NCBI GenBank assembly: GCA_949373165.1
Contig: CASICO010000017.1
Coordinates: 54,044-118,043, forward strand
Reading direction: 5' to 3'
Source: an uncultured Flavobacteriales bacterium
GTDB lineage: Bacteria; Bacteroidota; Bacteroidia; Flavobacteriales_D; Sanyastnellaceae
Length of the DNA: 64,000 bases
Positions within the stretch are counted from its first letter, which is position 1; every line of letters begins with the position of its first letter. Both the position numbers and the translations under genes were made by a program. Below, one piece after another: positions 48,842 to 57,844 of the stretch. The notes beneath the pieces were generated by a model. That model had not been told where the DNA came from. It did not search any database and worked only from the letters and a program-made list of their open reading frames with translations.

Positions 48842-49179
48842 ATCCTTTTGCTCACCCCCTCTTGCTTTGGATGAGCATTCCCCTCCTTTTGGTTGGGTGT
48901 GGTGGTTCAAACCCTCCCGCTTCCAGTGGCAGCCCAACTCAGGAAATCACGGAGTCACAGGCCCGCGCGCTTTACATTCGAAAGTGCTCCCTTTGCCATG
49001 GTGCAGACGGAAAGCTCATGGCCTCCAAATCTCCAGACTTGAGCCTTTCCGCACTTAGCCTCGAAAAACGCGTGGCTTTGGTGACCTATGGAAAAGGAAC
49101 CATGCCCGGTCAAAAAGGCGTTTTAAGTGCGCCTGAAATCCAGGCCGTTGCCCGATACATCGAACGTTTCCGCGAGTAA
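48838..49179 (+). CDS. Monohaem cytochrome c lipoprotein
   Basis: About 113 residues from GTG 48838. A short hydrophobic segment runs to the lipobox LLLVGC, a serine/proline-rich spacer follows, and the haem motif CSLCH is in YIRKCSLCHGADG with the axial Met probably in KGTMPGQKG. The ATG at 48871 would leave only 9 residues before the lipobox Cys, so GTG is preferred. Its stop overlaps hflX's start by one base (TAATG). Role: likely small periplasmic electron carrier or peroxidase/oxidase partner. Confidence 0.75.
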   Translation: MNPFAHPLLLWMSIPLLLVGCGGSNPPASSGSPTQEITESQARALYIRKCSLCHGADGKLMASKSPDLSLSALSLEKRVALVTYGKGTMPGQKGVLSAPEIQAVARYIERFRE

Positions 49180-50357
49180 TGCTGGAGAAACCCTTAGCCC
49201 GAACAGACGGCAAACCCGAGAGGGCGGTATTGGTTGGCCTTGCCACCCGAAATCAACCCCGCGAGCTGCTCGCGGAATACCTAGATGAACTCGAGTTTTT
49301 GGCAAGAACCGCCAATGCCGAGACGATACATACGTTCACCCAAGCCTTGGATCACCCCGATGTCCGCACTTTTGTGGGCAAGGGCAAATTCCAGGAAATC
49401 ACCGAATACATCGAGGAGAACGACATCGATCTGCTCATTTTTGATGACGAATTGAGCCCTTCTCAACTGCGAAACCTCGGCGAGGCGTTGCCAGAGACCA
49501 AAGTGCTCGATCGTGCCAACCTCATCCTCGACATTTTCGCCCAAAGGGCAAGAACAGCGCATGCCAAGACGCAAGTGGAATTGGCCCAATATCAATACTT
49601 GCTCCCCCGTTTGACCAACATGTGGACCCACTTGCAGAAGCAAAAAGGCGGCATTGGCATGAAGGGGCCTGGAGAAAAAGAAATCGAAACGGACCGCCGA
49701 ATCATCCGCGACCGCATTAGCGCGCTCAAAAAGGACCTCGCGGCCATCGACCGTCAAATGGCGACGCAACGCGGGAATCGTGGCGCCCTCGTTCGGGTGG
49801 CCTTGGTGGGATATACCAATGCAGGCAAGTCCACCCTCATGAACCGCATGTCCAAATCGGAGGTGTTTGCCGAAGACAAGCTGTTTGCCACCCTCGACAC
49901 CACGGTGCGAAAAGTAGTGTTACACAACCTGCCTTTTCTTCTCACCGATACGGTGGGCTTCATCCGCAAGCTGCCTCACCAGTTGGTGGAAAGCTTCAAA
50001 AGCACGTTGGATGAGACCCGTGAAAGCGACCTGCTGGTTCACGTCATCGATGTGTCCCACCCCCAGTTTGAAGACCACTTAAAGGTGGTGGAAGAAACGC
50101 TCACCGAAATTGGTGCAGGAAAGCAGCGTACAATGTTGGTTTTCAATAAAATTGATCAGCTCGAAGACCCATCTGGAGAGGTCAATCGGGCACTCCTAAT
50201 CGAGGGCTTGCGGAACCGCTTCTCCGACCACCAAGGCCCGGTTCTCTTTCTGTCGGCCAAAACGAAAGAAGGCATGGACAGCCTGCGAGAGGTTTTGTAC
50301 GCAGAGGTGCGAGAACTGCATGTTCAGCGCTTCCCCCACAATCACTTCCTTTACTGA
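49179..50357 (+). CDS. hflX: GTPase HflX
   Basis: 392 residues. N-terminal HflX domain (FVGKGKFQEI, IFDDELSPSQLRNLGEAL, VLDRANLILDIFAQRA), a helical linker with KGPGEKEIETDRR, then a G domain: G1 GYTNAGKST, G3 LTDTVGFIRKLP, G4 NKID. Ribosome-associated GTPase acting on stalled or heat-damaged ribosomes. ATG 49179 overlaps the cytochrome stop by one base. rbfA follows 21 bp after its stop. Confidence 0.96.
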   Translation: MLEKPLARTDGKPERAVLVGLATRNQPRELLAEYLDELEFLARTANAETIHTFTQALDHPDVRTFVGKGKFQEITEYIEENDIDLLIFDDELSPSQLRNLGEALPETKVLDRANLILDIFAQRARTAHAKTQVELAQYQYLLPRLTNMWTHLQKQKGGIGMKGPGEKEIETDRRIIRDRISALKKDLAAIDRQMATQRGNRGALVRVALVGYTNAGKSTLMNRMSKSEVFAEDKLFATLDTTVRKVVLHNLPFLLTDTVGFIRKLPHQLVESFKSTLDETRESDLLVHVIDVSHPQFEDHLKVVEETLTEIGAGKQRTMLVFNKIDQLEDPSGEVNRALLIEGLRNRFSDHQGPVLFLSAKTKEGMDSLREVLYAEVRELHVQRFPHNHFLY

Positions 50358-50378
50358 CCCCTCACACCCACCCACACC

Positions 50379-50729
50379 ATGGCCGGAATTCGACAGGAAC
50401 GCCTTGCTGCGTTGCTCCAAAAAGAAATTGGAAGTCTGCTCCAAAAAGAGGCGTCTATTCGCTTTGGCGGTCACTTCATCACCGTGACCACAGTTCGGTT
50501 AACCCGGGATTTGTCGTTGGCGCGGGTCTACCTCAGCTTTATGCCCATCGCGTCCGTGGGCAAGCCAGCTGAAGGACTGGCTTTGGTAGAAGCTGAAGCG
50601 TTTCACATCCGAAAGGTCTTGGCGGGCAGCATGGGCAAACACCTGCGTAAAATGCCCGAGCTCCGGTTCTTCCTCGATGACAGCTTGGACCATTACGAGG
50701 AGATCGACGGCCTGCTCAAAAACGATTAA
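50379..50729 (+). CDS. rbfA: Ribosome-binding factor A
   Basis: 116 residues. RbfA start MAGIRQERLAALLQKEIGSLL, the KH-like core DLSLARVYLSFM, and LRKMPELRFFLDDSLDHYEEIDGLL are conserved. Late 30S maturation factor. Together with hflX it forms a small ribosome-related string. No clear promoter between them. Confidence 0.92.
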   Translation: MAGIRQERLAALLQKEIGSLLQKEASIRFGGHFITVTTVRLTRDLSLARVYLSFMPIASVGKPAEGLALVEAEAFHIRKVLAGSMGKHLRKMPELRFFLDDSLDHYEEIDGLLKND

Positions 50730-51169
50730 AGGCCTCAGGGCGCACAAGGCCGCTCACCGAAGGAAGAGCCCGCCAACACCCCCTCTCCCCCAACGTCCTC
50801 TCTGCGAATGATCACGCGATCGGACGAACGGGTCACGTTCCGCTTCTGAACGTGCATGCCCAGCTCCGCTTCTGGGCAATTCGTCCAGCCTTACCCGCGG
50901 TTTTCTGACGCCGTGGCGTCCAGATGAAGGAAGCCGTGCAAGAAGTCCATGCCGTCGGCGCACCCGCCCAAAACGATGTCAGGGACAACTGGCGTCACAT
51001 CTCCTTGTCCGCTCCTTGGAGGCGCATATTCTACCTGAGCGGTCGCGCATGACCCAACCATCCAAAAGACAAGTGACCAAGACCAAGAAAGTGCAGGCGA
51101 TGCCATGTCGAAATCAATAAGCAGCAAACCAATCTCATTCCCCTCGACGATGGAACCTAATTTGGTCGG
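50730..51169. other. 440-bp intergenic region with tandem hairpins, no confident gene
   Basis: No clear ORF by family. A weak minus-strand ORF (50891-51106, 71 codons) begins with a signal-peptide-like stretch, but it has no recognisable fold. Two hairpins stand side by side: CACGTT (50834-50839)/AACGTG (50849-50854) and GCCCAG (50858-50863)/CTGGGC (50872-50877), both with CCGCTT in the loop; also GACGCC/GGCGTC (50907-50920). Confidence 0.45.
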
Positions 51170-52414
51170 GTGAACGTGCCATTCCGCATTGCCCGCCGAT
51201 ACCTCTGGTCTCGGAAATCCCAACGCCTAATCCACTTGGTGTCGGGCATCTCGGTGGTCGTGGTGGCTGCAGTATGTGCGGCCATGATTGCCATCCTCAG
51301 TGCGTTCAATGGCATTGAAGAGTTGGTGGAAGAGTTGTTTTCGAGCCTAGATACAGAGCTGGCCGTATTGCCAGTGGAAGGCCGTGTTTTGGACGCTGCA
51401 TGGGTCGACAGTTTGGCGGCCGTCCCCGGAGTGGCTTGGGCCGGCGGAGTTTTGGAGCAAGACGTGGTCCTGCGACGACAAGGGCAGCCAGTTGTGTGCA
51501 CCTTGTTGGGGTTCAATCAAGACCATGCCAAAAGAACAGGGCTTGCTGGCCGACTTCGCCGCGGAGATGTGCTTCGGGCCGACACCATGGGGATGCCCTG
51601 TGGTTATGTTGGGCTGGGCGTGGCGAGCCAATTGCGTCTTCCGGTTCGACCGGATGCACCTGTGACCCTGAGCGTGAGTGCCCCCAAACGCGGACGCAGT
51701 CTGGGTCGGACTCGGGGATTGTCCCTCATGGGAGATGGCGTCGAGCAAATGCTGGTCACAGGACAGCTTCCCGTGTGTGGCACCTTTTCCATCAACGCCG
51801 ACATCGACGCCCGCTACATCGTGTCCCCCCTCGATTTTGCCCAATTCGTGCTCCAGCGAGAAGGTCAAGTTTCCCGAATCGAATTGGTCCCTGACGCCCA
51901 TGTGTCCGCAGACGATCTGCGCGCGGCATTGGACCAAATGCTTCCAACGGAAATGAAGACCCGAACGCGCCGGGAAAAAAATGCACTCATTCATTCGACC
52001 AGTCGCGCCGAAAAATGGGCCACGTTTGCCATTCTCAGTTTCATTTTGGTGGTGGCTGCCTTCAACATCCTTGCCGCCTTGACCATGCTGTTGTTGGACA
52101 AGCGCAGGGACATCGCTACACTGTCGGCCATGGGCATGACCCCGCGGGAGATTCGAAAAGTTTTTAGCTGGCAGGGCATCCTCATCAATGCCGTCGGGGC
52201 TGCCGCCGGCGTGACGCTGGGGCTGCTTTTGGTGGTGGCGCAAGACCGATATGGTTGGGTGCGACTGGAAGGCGCCATGGTCCCCGCCTACCCTGTTTCG
52301 CTGCGTTGGACAGACGTTTTGGGCGTAGTGGCCGTCGTTCTTGGAGTGGGTGGCACATTCAGTGCCCGAATGGTGGCGTACTTGGTTCGCCGATTGGCGC
52401 CCGACGCGGCGTAA
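51170..52414 (+). CDS. LolC/FtsX-type ABC transporter permease (lipoprotein release)
   Basis: 414 residues. Starts with IARRYLWSRKS and a first membrane helix, a ~220-residue periplasmic MacB-like domain, then three helices near the C-terminus in FILVVAAFNILAALTMLLLDKRRDIATLSAMGMTPREIRK. This is the LolC/LolE layout found in Bacteroidota. The start GTG 51170 fits the usual N-terminus. No ATPase (LolD) is adjacent; dusB starts 9 bp after the stop, so they are co-transcribed. Role: probably extracting lipoproteins from the inner membrane. Confidence 0.85.
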   Translation: MNVPFRIARRYLWSRKSQRLIHLVSGISVVVVAAVCAAMIAILSAFNGIEELVEELFSSLDTELAVLPVEGRVLDAAWVDSLAAVPGVAWAGGVLEQDVVLRRQGQPVVCTLLGFNQDHAKRTGLAGRLRRGDVLRADTMGMPCGYVGLGVASQLRLPVRPDAPVTLSVSAPKRGRSLGRTRGLSLMGDGVEQMLVTGQLPVCGTFSINADIDARYIVSPLDFAQFVLQREGQVSRIELVPDAHVSADDLRAALDQMLPTEMKTRTRREKNALIHSTSRAEKWATFAILSFILVVAAFNILAALTMLLLDKRRDIATLSAMGMTPREIRKVFSWQGILINAVGAAAGVTLGLLLVVAQDRYGWVRLEGAMVPAYPVSLRWTDVLGVVAVVLGVGGTFSARMVAYLVRRLAPDAA

Positions 52415-52423
52415 TTTTGCCCC

Positions 52424-53419
52424 ATGGTTCGAATCGGTCCTGTTGAACTCGGTGAATTCCCTTTGCTGCTCGCTCCCATGGAGGACGTGAGCGACCCGCC
52501 TTTCCGTGCGCTGTGCAAAGAGCACGGTGCGGACATGATGTACACGGAATTCATCAGCTCAGAAGGCCTCATTCGCGACGCGGCCAAAAGCCGACAAAAA
52601 CTGGACATCTACGAGAAGGAGCGTCCCATCGGCATCCAAATCTTCGGGTCGGAGATTGAGTCCATGCGCCGCGCAGCAGAGATTTCAGCGGCTTCGGGCC
52701 CGGATGTTCTGGACATCAACTACGGCTGCCCAGTCAAGAAGGTCGCTTGCAAAGGGGCTGGAGCCGGCATTCTTCAGGACATCCCCAAAATGGTCTCCAT
52801 GACCAAGGAAATTGTGGACGCGGTAGACCTTCCGGTCACGGTGAAAACCCGACTTGGCTGGGACGACAGCACCAAATACATCGTCGAGGTGGCCGAACGC
52901 TTACAAGACGTGGGCATTCAGGCCATCTCCATTCACGGCAGGACACGTGCACAGATGTACAAAGGCCAAGCCGACTGGAGTCTGATTCGGGCTGTCCGTG
53001 AAAATCCACGCATGAGCATTCCTGTGTTCGGAAACGGAGACATCGACACACCAGAGAAGGCCCTGGCATACCGACAGGAGTACGGAGTAGATGGGATCAT
53101 GATTGGGCGCGCAAGCATTGGAAATCCATGGATCTTTAACCAAATCAAGCATTTCTTCGCCACGGGAGAGCACCTGCCTCCACCTTCGATTTCGGACAGG
53201 GTAGAAGCCGCAAGGCAGCACTTGGATCAGAGCTTGTCTTGGAAAGGACCCCGCCTTGGCGTTGTGGAAATGCGCCGACACTACGCAAACTACTTCCGGG
53301 GTTTGCCGCACTTCAAGGAACACCGGCTCACCCTGGTGACCGAAGAAGATCCCACGCTTCTCCATGCGCGCCTAGACGCCATTTCAGAAGCGTACCGCGG
53401 CCACACTCACCCCGCATAG
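52424..53419 (+). CDS. dusB: tRNA-dihydrouridine synthase B-type
   Basis: 331 residues. FMN TIM barrel with LLAPMEDVSDPPFR (FMN/flavin loop), DINYGCPVKKVACKGAGAGIL holding the conserved catalytic Cys (C102), TVKTRLGWDD, SIHGRTRAQMYKG, and FGNGDI. Reduces specific uridines in the tRNA D-loop. The start ATG 52424 is 9 bp after the upstream permease stop. Confidence 0.94.
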   Translation: MVRIGPVELGEFPLLLAPMEDVSDPPFRALCKEHGADMMYTEFISSEGLIRDAAKSRQKLDIYEKERPIGIQIFGSEIESMRRAAEISAASGPDVLDINYGCPVKKVACKGAGAGILQDIPKMVSMTKEIVDAVDLPVTVKTRLGWDDSTKYIVEVAERLQDVGIQAISIHGRTRAQMYKGQADWSLIRAVRENPRMSIPVFGNGDIDTPEKALAYRQEYGVDGIMIGRASIGNPWIFNQIKHFFATGEHLPPPSISDRVEAARQHLDQSLSWKGPRLGVVEMRRHYANYFRGLPHFKEHRLTLVTEEDPTLLHARLDAISEAYRGHTHPA

Positions 53420-53428
53420 ATTCTCAAC

Positions 53429-54316
53429 ATGACCACTGAGCAAACACAAGCCCTTAGCCGCACCTTCATTTATTTGGGCGTGCTGTTGATCGGCACCATT
53501 TCAGCCTCTGTCTTGGCCTCTGGGGTGTCTCTGTTGTTCTTTGGGTCAGGCGTATCTGTCACCCCTGGGATGCCGGTGCCAAGCGACCCTGCAAGTTGGT
53601 GGCAGCTTCACTTGCAGAACTTCATCAGTCAAGCCATCGGGTTCGGCGGAACCGCCTGGGTGGCCTGGCGATTGTGGAAAGACGTGCCTGAAGGCCTCTT
53701 GGGAAATCCTGCAGCAAGAAAGGCGAATGTGTTGGGATTGGCCATCCTGGCCACCGTCTTCAGCAGCCCCCTCCTCGCCGCAAGCTATGAGCTCAACACC
53801 CATTTGATCCCAGAGGGGGGCATGCTCGAAACGCTGTTTCTTCCCTTAGAAAAGATGCTCGAGGCGCTCACCACGTTTATTGCTTCTGCGGAAGGCGCAA
53901 AGAGGCTGGTGGTGCTGTTTAGCGTTGCCGCCTTGCCCGCCGTATTCGAAGAGTTGGCGTTTCGTGGGGTCCTTCAACCCTTGTTGATTCGGGTCACGGG
54001 TCACGCTTGGATTGGCATCGTCTTGGCTTCTGTCATTTTCAGTGCCATTCACTTTCAATTCTATGGGTTCTTGCCCCGTGTGCTCCTTGGCATGCTGTTT
54101 GGTTGGTTGGCTTATCGGTCTGGCAGCCTGATTCCAGGCATGGCGGCTCACTTCGTAAACAACGCACTGGCAGCGGTCACCCTTTGGTTGACGGGCAGCA
54201 TGGGTGAGGACCTTCTCGATGTGACCACCCCCCTGATTTTGTTGAGTCTTGTGCTCACCGGTGCCCTGATTTGGGGCCTCGATCGGGTTATTCCCCGCGC
54301 CTCCGGTTCTGCCTAA
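53429..54316 (+). CDS. CPBP-family intramembrane metalloprotease
   Basis: 295 residues, ~8 helices. Motifs of CAAX-protease-like (ABI/CPBP) enzymes: EELAFRG (E174, E175, R179), FSAIHF (H208), and HFVNN (H241 to N245), the presumed zinc/catalytic sites. Roles of bacterial members vary, including bacteriocin immunity and processing of membrane proteins. It lies 9 bp after dusB. Its last 29 bp overlap the convergent ispD. Confidence 0.88.
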   Translation: MTTEQTQALSRTFIYLGVLLIGTISASVLASGVSLLFFGSGVSVTPGMPVPSDPASWWQLHLQNFISQAIGFGGTAWVAWRLWKDVPEGLLGNPAARKANVLGLAILATVFSSPLLAASYELNTHLIPEGGMLETLFLPLEKMLEALTTFIASAEGAKRLVVLFSVAALPAVFEELAFRGVLQPLLIRVTGHAWIGIVLASVIFSAIHFQFYGFLPRVLLGMLFGWLAYRSGSLIPGMAAHFVNNALAAVTLWLTGSMGEDLLDVTTPLILLSLVLTGALIWGLDRVIPRASGSA

Positions 54317-54977
54317 GATGCAGAAAGGCCTCTGCACTCAGCATGTCCTCCGGTGTGGTCAGCTTCAGGTTGTGCAAATCCCCTTCTACCAATGCTATGT
54401 TGCCTCCTGAAGCTTCCCAAACCGAGGCGTCATCGGTAAAATGAGGTTGGTGCTCTACTGAATAGGCCGCACGCAATGCAGACAGCGAAAAAACCTGAGG
54501 CGTTTGGACGGCGCGCAATGAAGCCCGGTCCAACGGAGCGCTTCCCTTTTCTCCCACCCGACGAATCGTGTCCTTGACAGGAACCACTGGTATGGCGGCA
54601 CCATGGGACAAAGCTGTCCCGTAACATCGGCGAATGGTCTCGACCTCTACAAAGGGCCGTACCGCATCGTGGATGCCCACCCAACCTTCGCCATCAGGCA
54701 AAGCCAGGAGGCCATTTCGCACGGAATGGAAGCGTTCGACTCCCCCATTTACCACGCAATCCACTGCAGCATCTGGGTGGGCGCGAACCACGTCGTTCCA
54801 ATCGTTGTGTAGGCTCTCATGCAACACAAGAACCACATGCAAATCGGGGTAAGCCTCGCGAAAACGGGCCAAGGTGTGAACGATGACCGGCCGGCCACCA
54901 AGCGGTAAAAACTGCTTGGCGACCGGCCGGTTCATGCGGGTGCCTGTTCCGCCCGCGACGAGAATTAAAGATCGCAT
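54288..54977 (-). CDS. ispD: 2-C-methyl-D-erythritol 4-phosphate cytidylyltransferase
   Basis: 229 residues. LILVAGGTGTRM nucleotide-binding loop, VAKQFLPLGGRPVI, HDAVRPFV, VPVKDTIRRV, LRAVQTPQVF, and the final NLKLTTPEDM are conserved. Third step of the non-mevalonate isoprenoid pathway, forming CDP-ME. Downstream of sodB (16 bp) on the same strand. The 3' end overlaps the CPBP protease gene by 29 bp. Confidence 0.95.
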   Translation of the reverse strand: MRSLILVAGGTGTRMNRPVAKQFLPLGGRPVIVHTLARFREAYPDLHVVLVLHESLHNDWNDVVRAHPDAAVDCVVNGGVERFHSVRNGLLALPDGEGWVGIHDAVRPFVEVETIRRCYGTALSHGAAIPVVPVKDTIRRVGEKGSAPLDRASLRAVQTPQVFSLSALRAAYSVEHQPHFTDDASVWEASGGNIALVEGDLHNLKLTTPEDMLSAEAFLHLRQNRRRGE

Positions 54978-54993
54978 GCGGTCAAGGACAGAT

Positions 54994-55599
54994 TCATCCG
55001 CGTGCTGCGGAGAAACGCGCTGAAATGGCGTTCCAATCGATCACATTAAAGAAGGCGGAAATGTAATCCGGACGGCGATTCTGGTAGTTGAGGTAATAGG
55101 CGTGTTCCCAAACATCCAAACCGAGGATGGGCGAGCCACCGCAACCCACACCTTCCATGAGGGGGTTGTCTTGGTTTGCAGAAGAGCACACTTCAAGAGC
55201 GCCGTTCTTCACGCACAGCCAAGCCCAGCCGCTGCCGAATCGGGTGGCCGCGGCGGCGGCGAAAGCCTCCTTGAAACCATCATAACTTCCAAATGCCGCG
55301 TCGATGGCCGCACCGAGGTCACCTGAAGGCGCACCGCCTCCGTTCGGAGACATGCTGGTCCAAAACAGGTTGTGGTTGTAGTAACCCCCGCCATTGTTGC
55401 GAACAGCGCCGCTGTCGGCATGATGGGCGCACAAGTCTTCGATGGACTTTCCTTCCATGGCTGTGCCGGCCACAGCAGCATTCAGTTTTGCGGTGTAACC
55501 AGCATGGTGCTTGCCATGGTGAATTTCCATGGTGCGCGCATCGATGTGGGGCTCGAGGGCATCGTAAGCGTAGGGGAGTTGGGGCAGTTCAAAGGCCAT
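54994..55599 (-). CDS. sodB: Superoxide dismutase, Fe/Mn family
   Basis: 201 residues. Metal ligands: His in [12 protein letters not shown], His in YNHNLFW, and Asp and His in [12 protein letters not shown]. Disproportionates superoxide in the cytoplasm. The region [12 protein letters not shown] and NQDNPLM is typical. Metal specificity (Fe vs Mn) cannot be told from these motifs alone. ispD follows downstream. Confidence 0.96.
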   Translation of the reverse strand: MAFELPQLPYAYDALEPHIDARTMEIHHGKHHAGYTAKLNAAVAGTAMEGKSIEDLCAHHADSGAVRNNGGGYYNHNLFWTSMSPNGGGAPSGDLGAAIDAAFGSYDGFKEAFAAAAATRFGSGWAWLCVKNGALEVCSSANQDNPLMEGVGCGGSPILGLDVWEHAYYLNYQNRRPDYISAFFNVIDWNAISARFSAARG

Positions 55600-55638
55600 T
55601 TCAGGGGGATTCAGGTTGAGGTAAGCTTGGGTTCAAAT

Positions 55639-57330
55639 CTAGTTCGAACGGTCAAAGTATTCCGTGGATCCCGTTGCCTTGTTCGGACCCTCCAAAAGGG
55701 TGTCCTCAGACAACAGGTTTTCAAGTTGTTCAAATGCGGCAATTGCAGCGGCGTATTCCGGGTCAGCGCGCAACGCTGCCCTGTGTCCAGCAGATTCGCC
55801 CCACAGGTTGTGTGCGATGCGCTCAGCCACGCGTCTTCGACTCAGCAAAATCGAACGCTCGCGGTCTTCGTCGGGAAGAAAAGTGCCGTCGATTAAACCC
55901 TCTACATCGAGATTCAACCCTGCATCCACTGCCCCCATAAAGGAGGCTACGCTTCCCAGATTCAGAAGAGACGCTTGATTCTCAGTCCCGAATTGGAACG
56001 CATGCTCACGCAGCTGTCCAGCGTAAACCAACTCTCGGAAGGAGGCAGGGTAACCCAATGTGTCCAGCGGAACGAAAACATCAGGTGCAATGCCCCCTCC
56101 GCCAAAAACGGTTCGCCCGGCTTCCGTGAGATAAGCCAAAGAGTCCACCACCATGACGCTGTCTGCTTCCACGAACTCTCCCCGCTCTTGGCGCGCCATC
56201 CATTCATCTTCGTAGTCGACTCCCTCGCCATAAGGCCGCTGTATGCTTCTTCCACTTGGGGTGTAGTACCGCGCCACCGTCAACCGCAATGCCCCACGGT
56301 CCGCCACGGGAAACTCTTCTTGAACCAACCCTTTTCCGAAGGTGCGACGTCCCACCACAACCGCTCGGTCATGGTCTTGGAGTGCCCCGGCCAAAATTTC
56401 GCTCGCCGAAGCGCTGCCTTCATCGACCATCACCACCAGCGGCGGATTGCGGAGCTGGCCGGGACGGTCTGTGATGTACTCTCGGCGAGGTTGAGCGGCG
56501 CCCTCGGTGTACACAACCAAGTCTCCTTCTTCCAGAAATTCCTCCACCATGGGAACCGCCGCGTGCAAATATCCCCCACCATTTCCTCTGAGATCGAGGA
56601 CAAATCGTTCTGCCCCTTGTTCAATGAGATCCGCCAGAGCTTGACCGAATTCTATGTGTGTGTTCCGCGCAAATCGAATCACCTTGAGATAACCGACGTT
56701 GCCTGGCATCCGTTCAGCCGCCACCACACTGTGAATGGGGATGCGGCCCCGGTTCAATGCCACGTCCACCTTCCCACTGTCCTGTTCCCCCGGGCGCACG
56801 AGCCCCAGCCTAACCTCGGTTCCAGCAGGCCCTTTGAGGAGCTTCATCACCTTGGCGTTGGTTAGACCCGTTCCGGCGATCACACTGTCGTCCACAGAAA
56901 CAATCCGGTCGCCCGACAAAACCCCCGCTTCCGAACTCGGTCCCCCTGGAATGGGTGTCACCACCATGATGGTGTCATTTTGAAGCAAGAATTCCACCCC
57001 AATCCCTTCGAAATTCCCCTCCATGGGCTCGGCCATTGCCGCCAATTCTTCGGCACTGAACCAATCGCTGTGCGGATCAAGCTCATCCAAAATGGCATCA
57101 ATGGCCACTTCCGTGAGGCGGCTTCGGTCCACCCGGTCCACGTACATCCTGTCGATGCGGTCGAGCACCGAGCTCAACACTTGACCCGACGCCGCAAATG
57201 GGGACTCCCCCATGCCCCATCTGTCCGGTCGATCCCCAAGACCGCGCCCCAGGTAAGCGCCCAAACAAAGGGCGAGGCCGAGTGCCAGCGGCACCCAAGA
57301 TTGGGCTTTTGGTGGTCGATCAATGGACAT
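55639..57330 (-). CDS. C-terminal processing (S41) peptidase
   Basis: 563 residues. N-terminal membrane segment/signal anchor (VPLALGLALCLGAYLG), PDZ domain (IPGGPSSEAGVLSGDRIVSVDD), then S41 core with VLDLRGNGGGYL, catalytic Ser in VDEGSASASEIL and Lys in GRRTFGKGLVQ. A ~180-residue C-terminal region follows. Periplasmic tail-specific protease. ATG 57330 (MSIDRPPK) fits; it overlaps the dCMP deaminase end by 11 bp. Confidence 0.92.
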   Translation of the reverse strand: MSIDRPPKAQSWVPLALGLALCLGAYLGRGLGDRPDRWGMGESPFAASGQVLSSVLDRIDRMYVDRVDRSRLTEVAIDAILDELDPHSDWFSAEELAAMAEPMEGNFEGIGVEFLLQNDTIMVVTPIPGGPSSEAGVLSGDRIVSVDDSVIAGTGLTNAKVMKLLKGPAGTEVRLGLVRPGEQDSGKVDVALNRGRIPIHSVVAAERMPGNVGYLKVIRFARNTHIEFGQALADLIEQGAERFVLDLRGNGGGYLHAAVPMVEEFLEEGDLVVYTEGAAQPRREYITDRPGQLRNPPLVVMVDEGSASASEILAGALQDHDRAVVVGRRTFGKGLVQEEFPVADRGALRLTVARYYTPSGRSIQRPYGEGVDYEDEWMARQERGEFVEADSVMVVDSLAYLTEAGRTVFGGGGIAPDVFVPLDTLGYPASFRELVYAGQLREHAFQFGTENQASLLNLGSVASFMGAVDAGLNLDVEGLIDGTFLPDEDRERSILLSRRRVAERIAHNLWGESAGHRAALRADPEYAAAIAAFEQLENLLSEDTLLEGPNKATGSTEYFDRSN

Positions 57331-57790
57331 GCTCAGGATAACGTACAATCTCGACCCCTGCTTGGTTCAAGAACATCAACCCAGAATCGTCCTTGTAAGC
57401 GTCCATGTAGACCACGCGGCGGATGCCCACTTGATGAATCAGCTTGGCGCAATCCCGGCAAGGGGACAGCGTGATGTAAAGCGTGGCCCCCTGAGCCGTG
57501 TGCGACGACCGAGCGAGCTTCGTGATGGCGTTCGCCTCGGCATGCAACACATGCCAATGGGTATCCCCGTCCGCCGTCTCACAGGCATTTGGAAACCCGC
57601 TGGGAGTGCCATTGTAGCCGTCTGACACGATCATGCCATCACGGACAATCAAGGCGCCCACCTGCTTTCTCAGGCAATGAGACAGCTGGGCCCATTCTTT
57701 GGCCATTCGCAGATAAGCGAGATCGTAACGGCGCTGCTTATCGTTGTCCTGTTTTGCGTTCACAGTGCGAAGGTAATCCGACCACGCCAT
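57320..57790 (-). CDS. Deoxycytidylate (dCMP) deaminase
   Basis: 156 residues. Zinc-binding His and Glu in HAEANAI and Cys pair in SPCRDCAKL; GTPSGFPNACE is the typical insertion of the dCMP/ComEB type. Converts dCMP to dUMP for thymidylate synthesis. It precedes the S41 peptidase gene and overlaps it by 11 bp; divergent from the cobalamin adenosyltransferase. Confidence 0.92.
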   Translation of the reverse strand: MAWSDYLRTVNAKQDNDKQRRYDLAYLRMAKEWAQLSHCLRKQVGALIVRDGMIVSDGYNGTPSGFPNACETADGDTHWHVLHAEANAITKLARSSHTAQGATLYITLSPCRDCAKLIHQVGIRRVVYMDAYKDDSGLMFLNQAGVEIVRYPEHVH

Positions 57791-57844
57791 GCAGCTTGTG
57801 GACGAACTGAATCAGATTGCCTCGCCTGTGCCCACCTTTGTTGC

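Noticed and set aside
50921..50945. A GAAGGAAGCCG stretch resembling the core of SRP (4.5S) RNA
   Set aside because: The conserved GGAAGGAAGCAGCC core is incomplete and no matching long hairpin surrounds it.
50891..51106. A 71-codon minus-strand ORF with a signal-peptide-like start ending in ATAQ
   Set aside because: Short, no known fold, glycine- and cysteine-containing tail of low complexity; kept only as a remark in the gap entry.
51347..52525. A long minus-strand open frame (392 codons) opposite the LolC-type permease and the start of dusB
   Set aside because: It overlaps two clear genes, has no recognisable domains and a composition expected of the opposite strand of GC-rich coding DNA.
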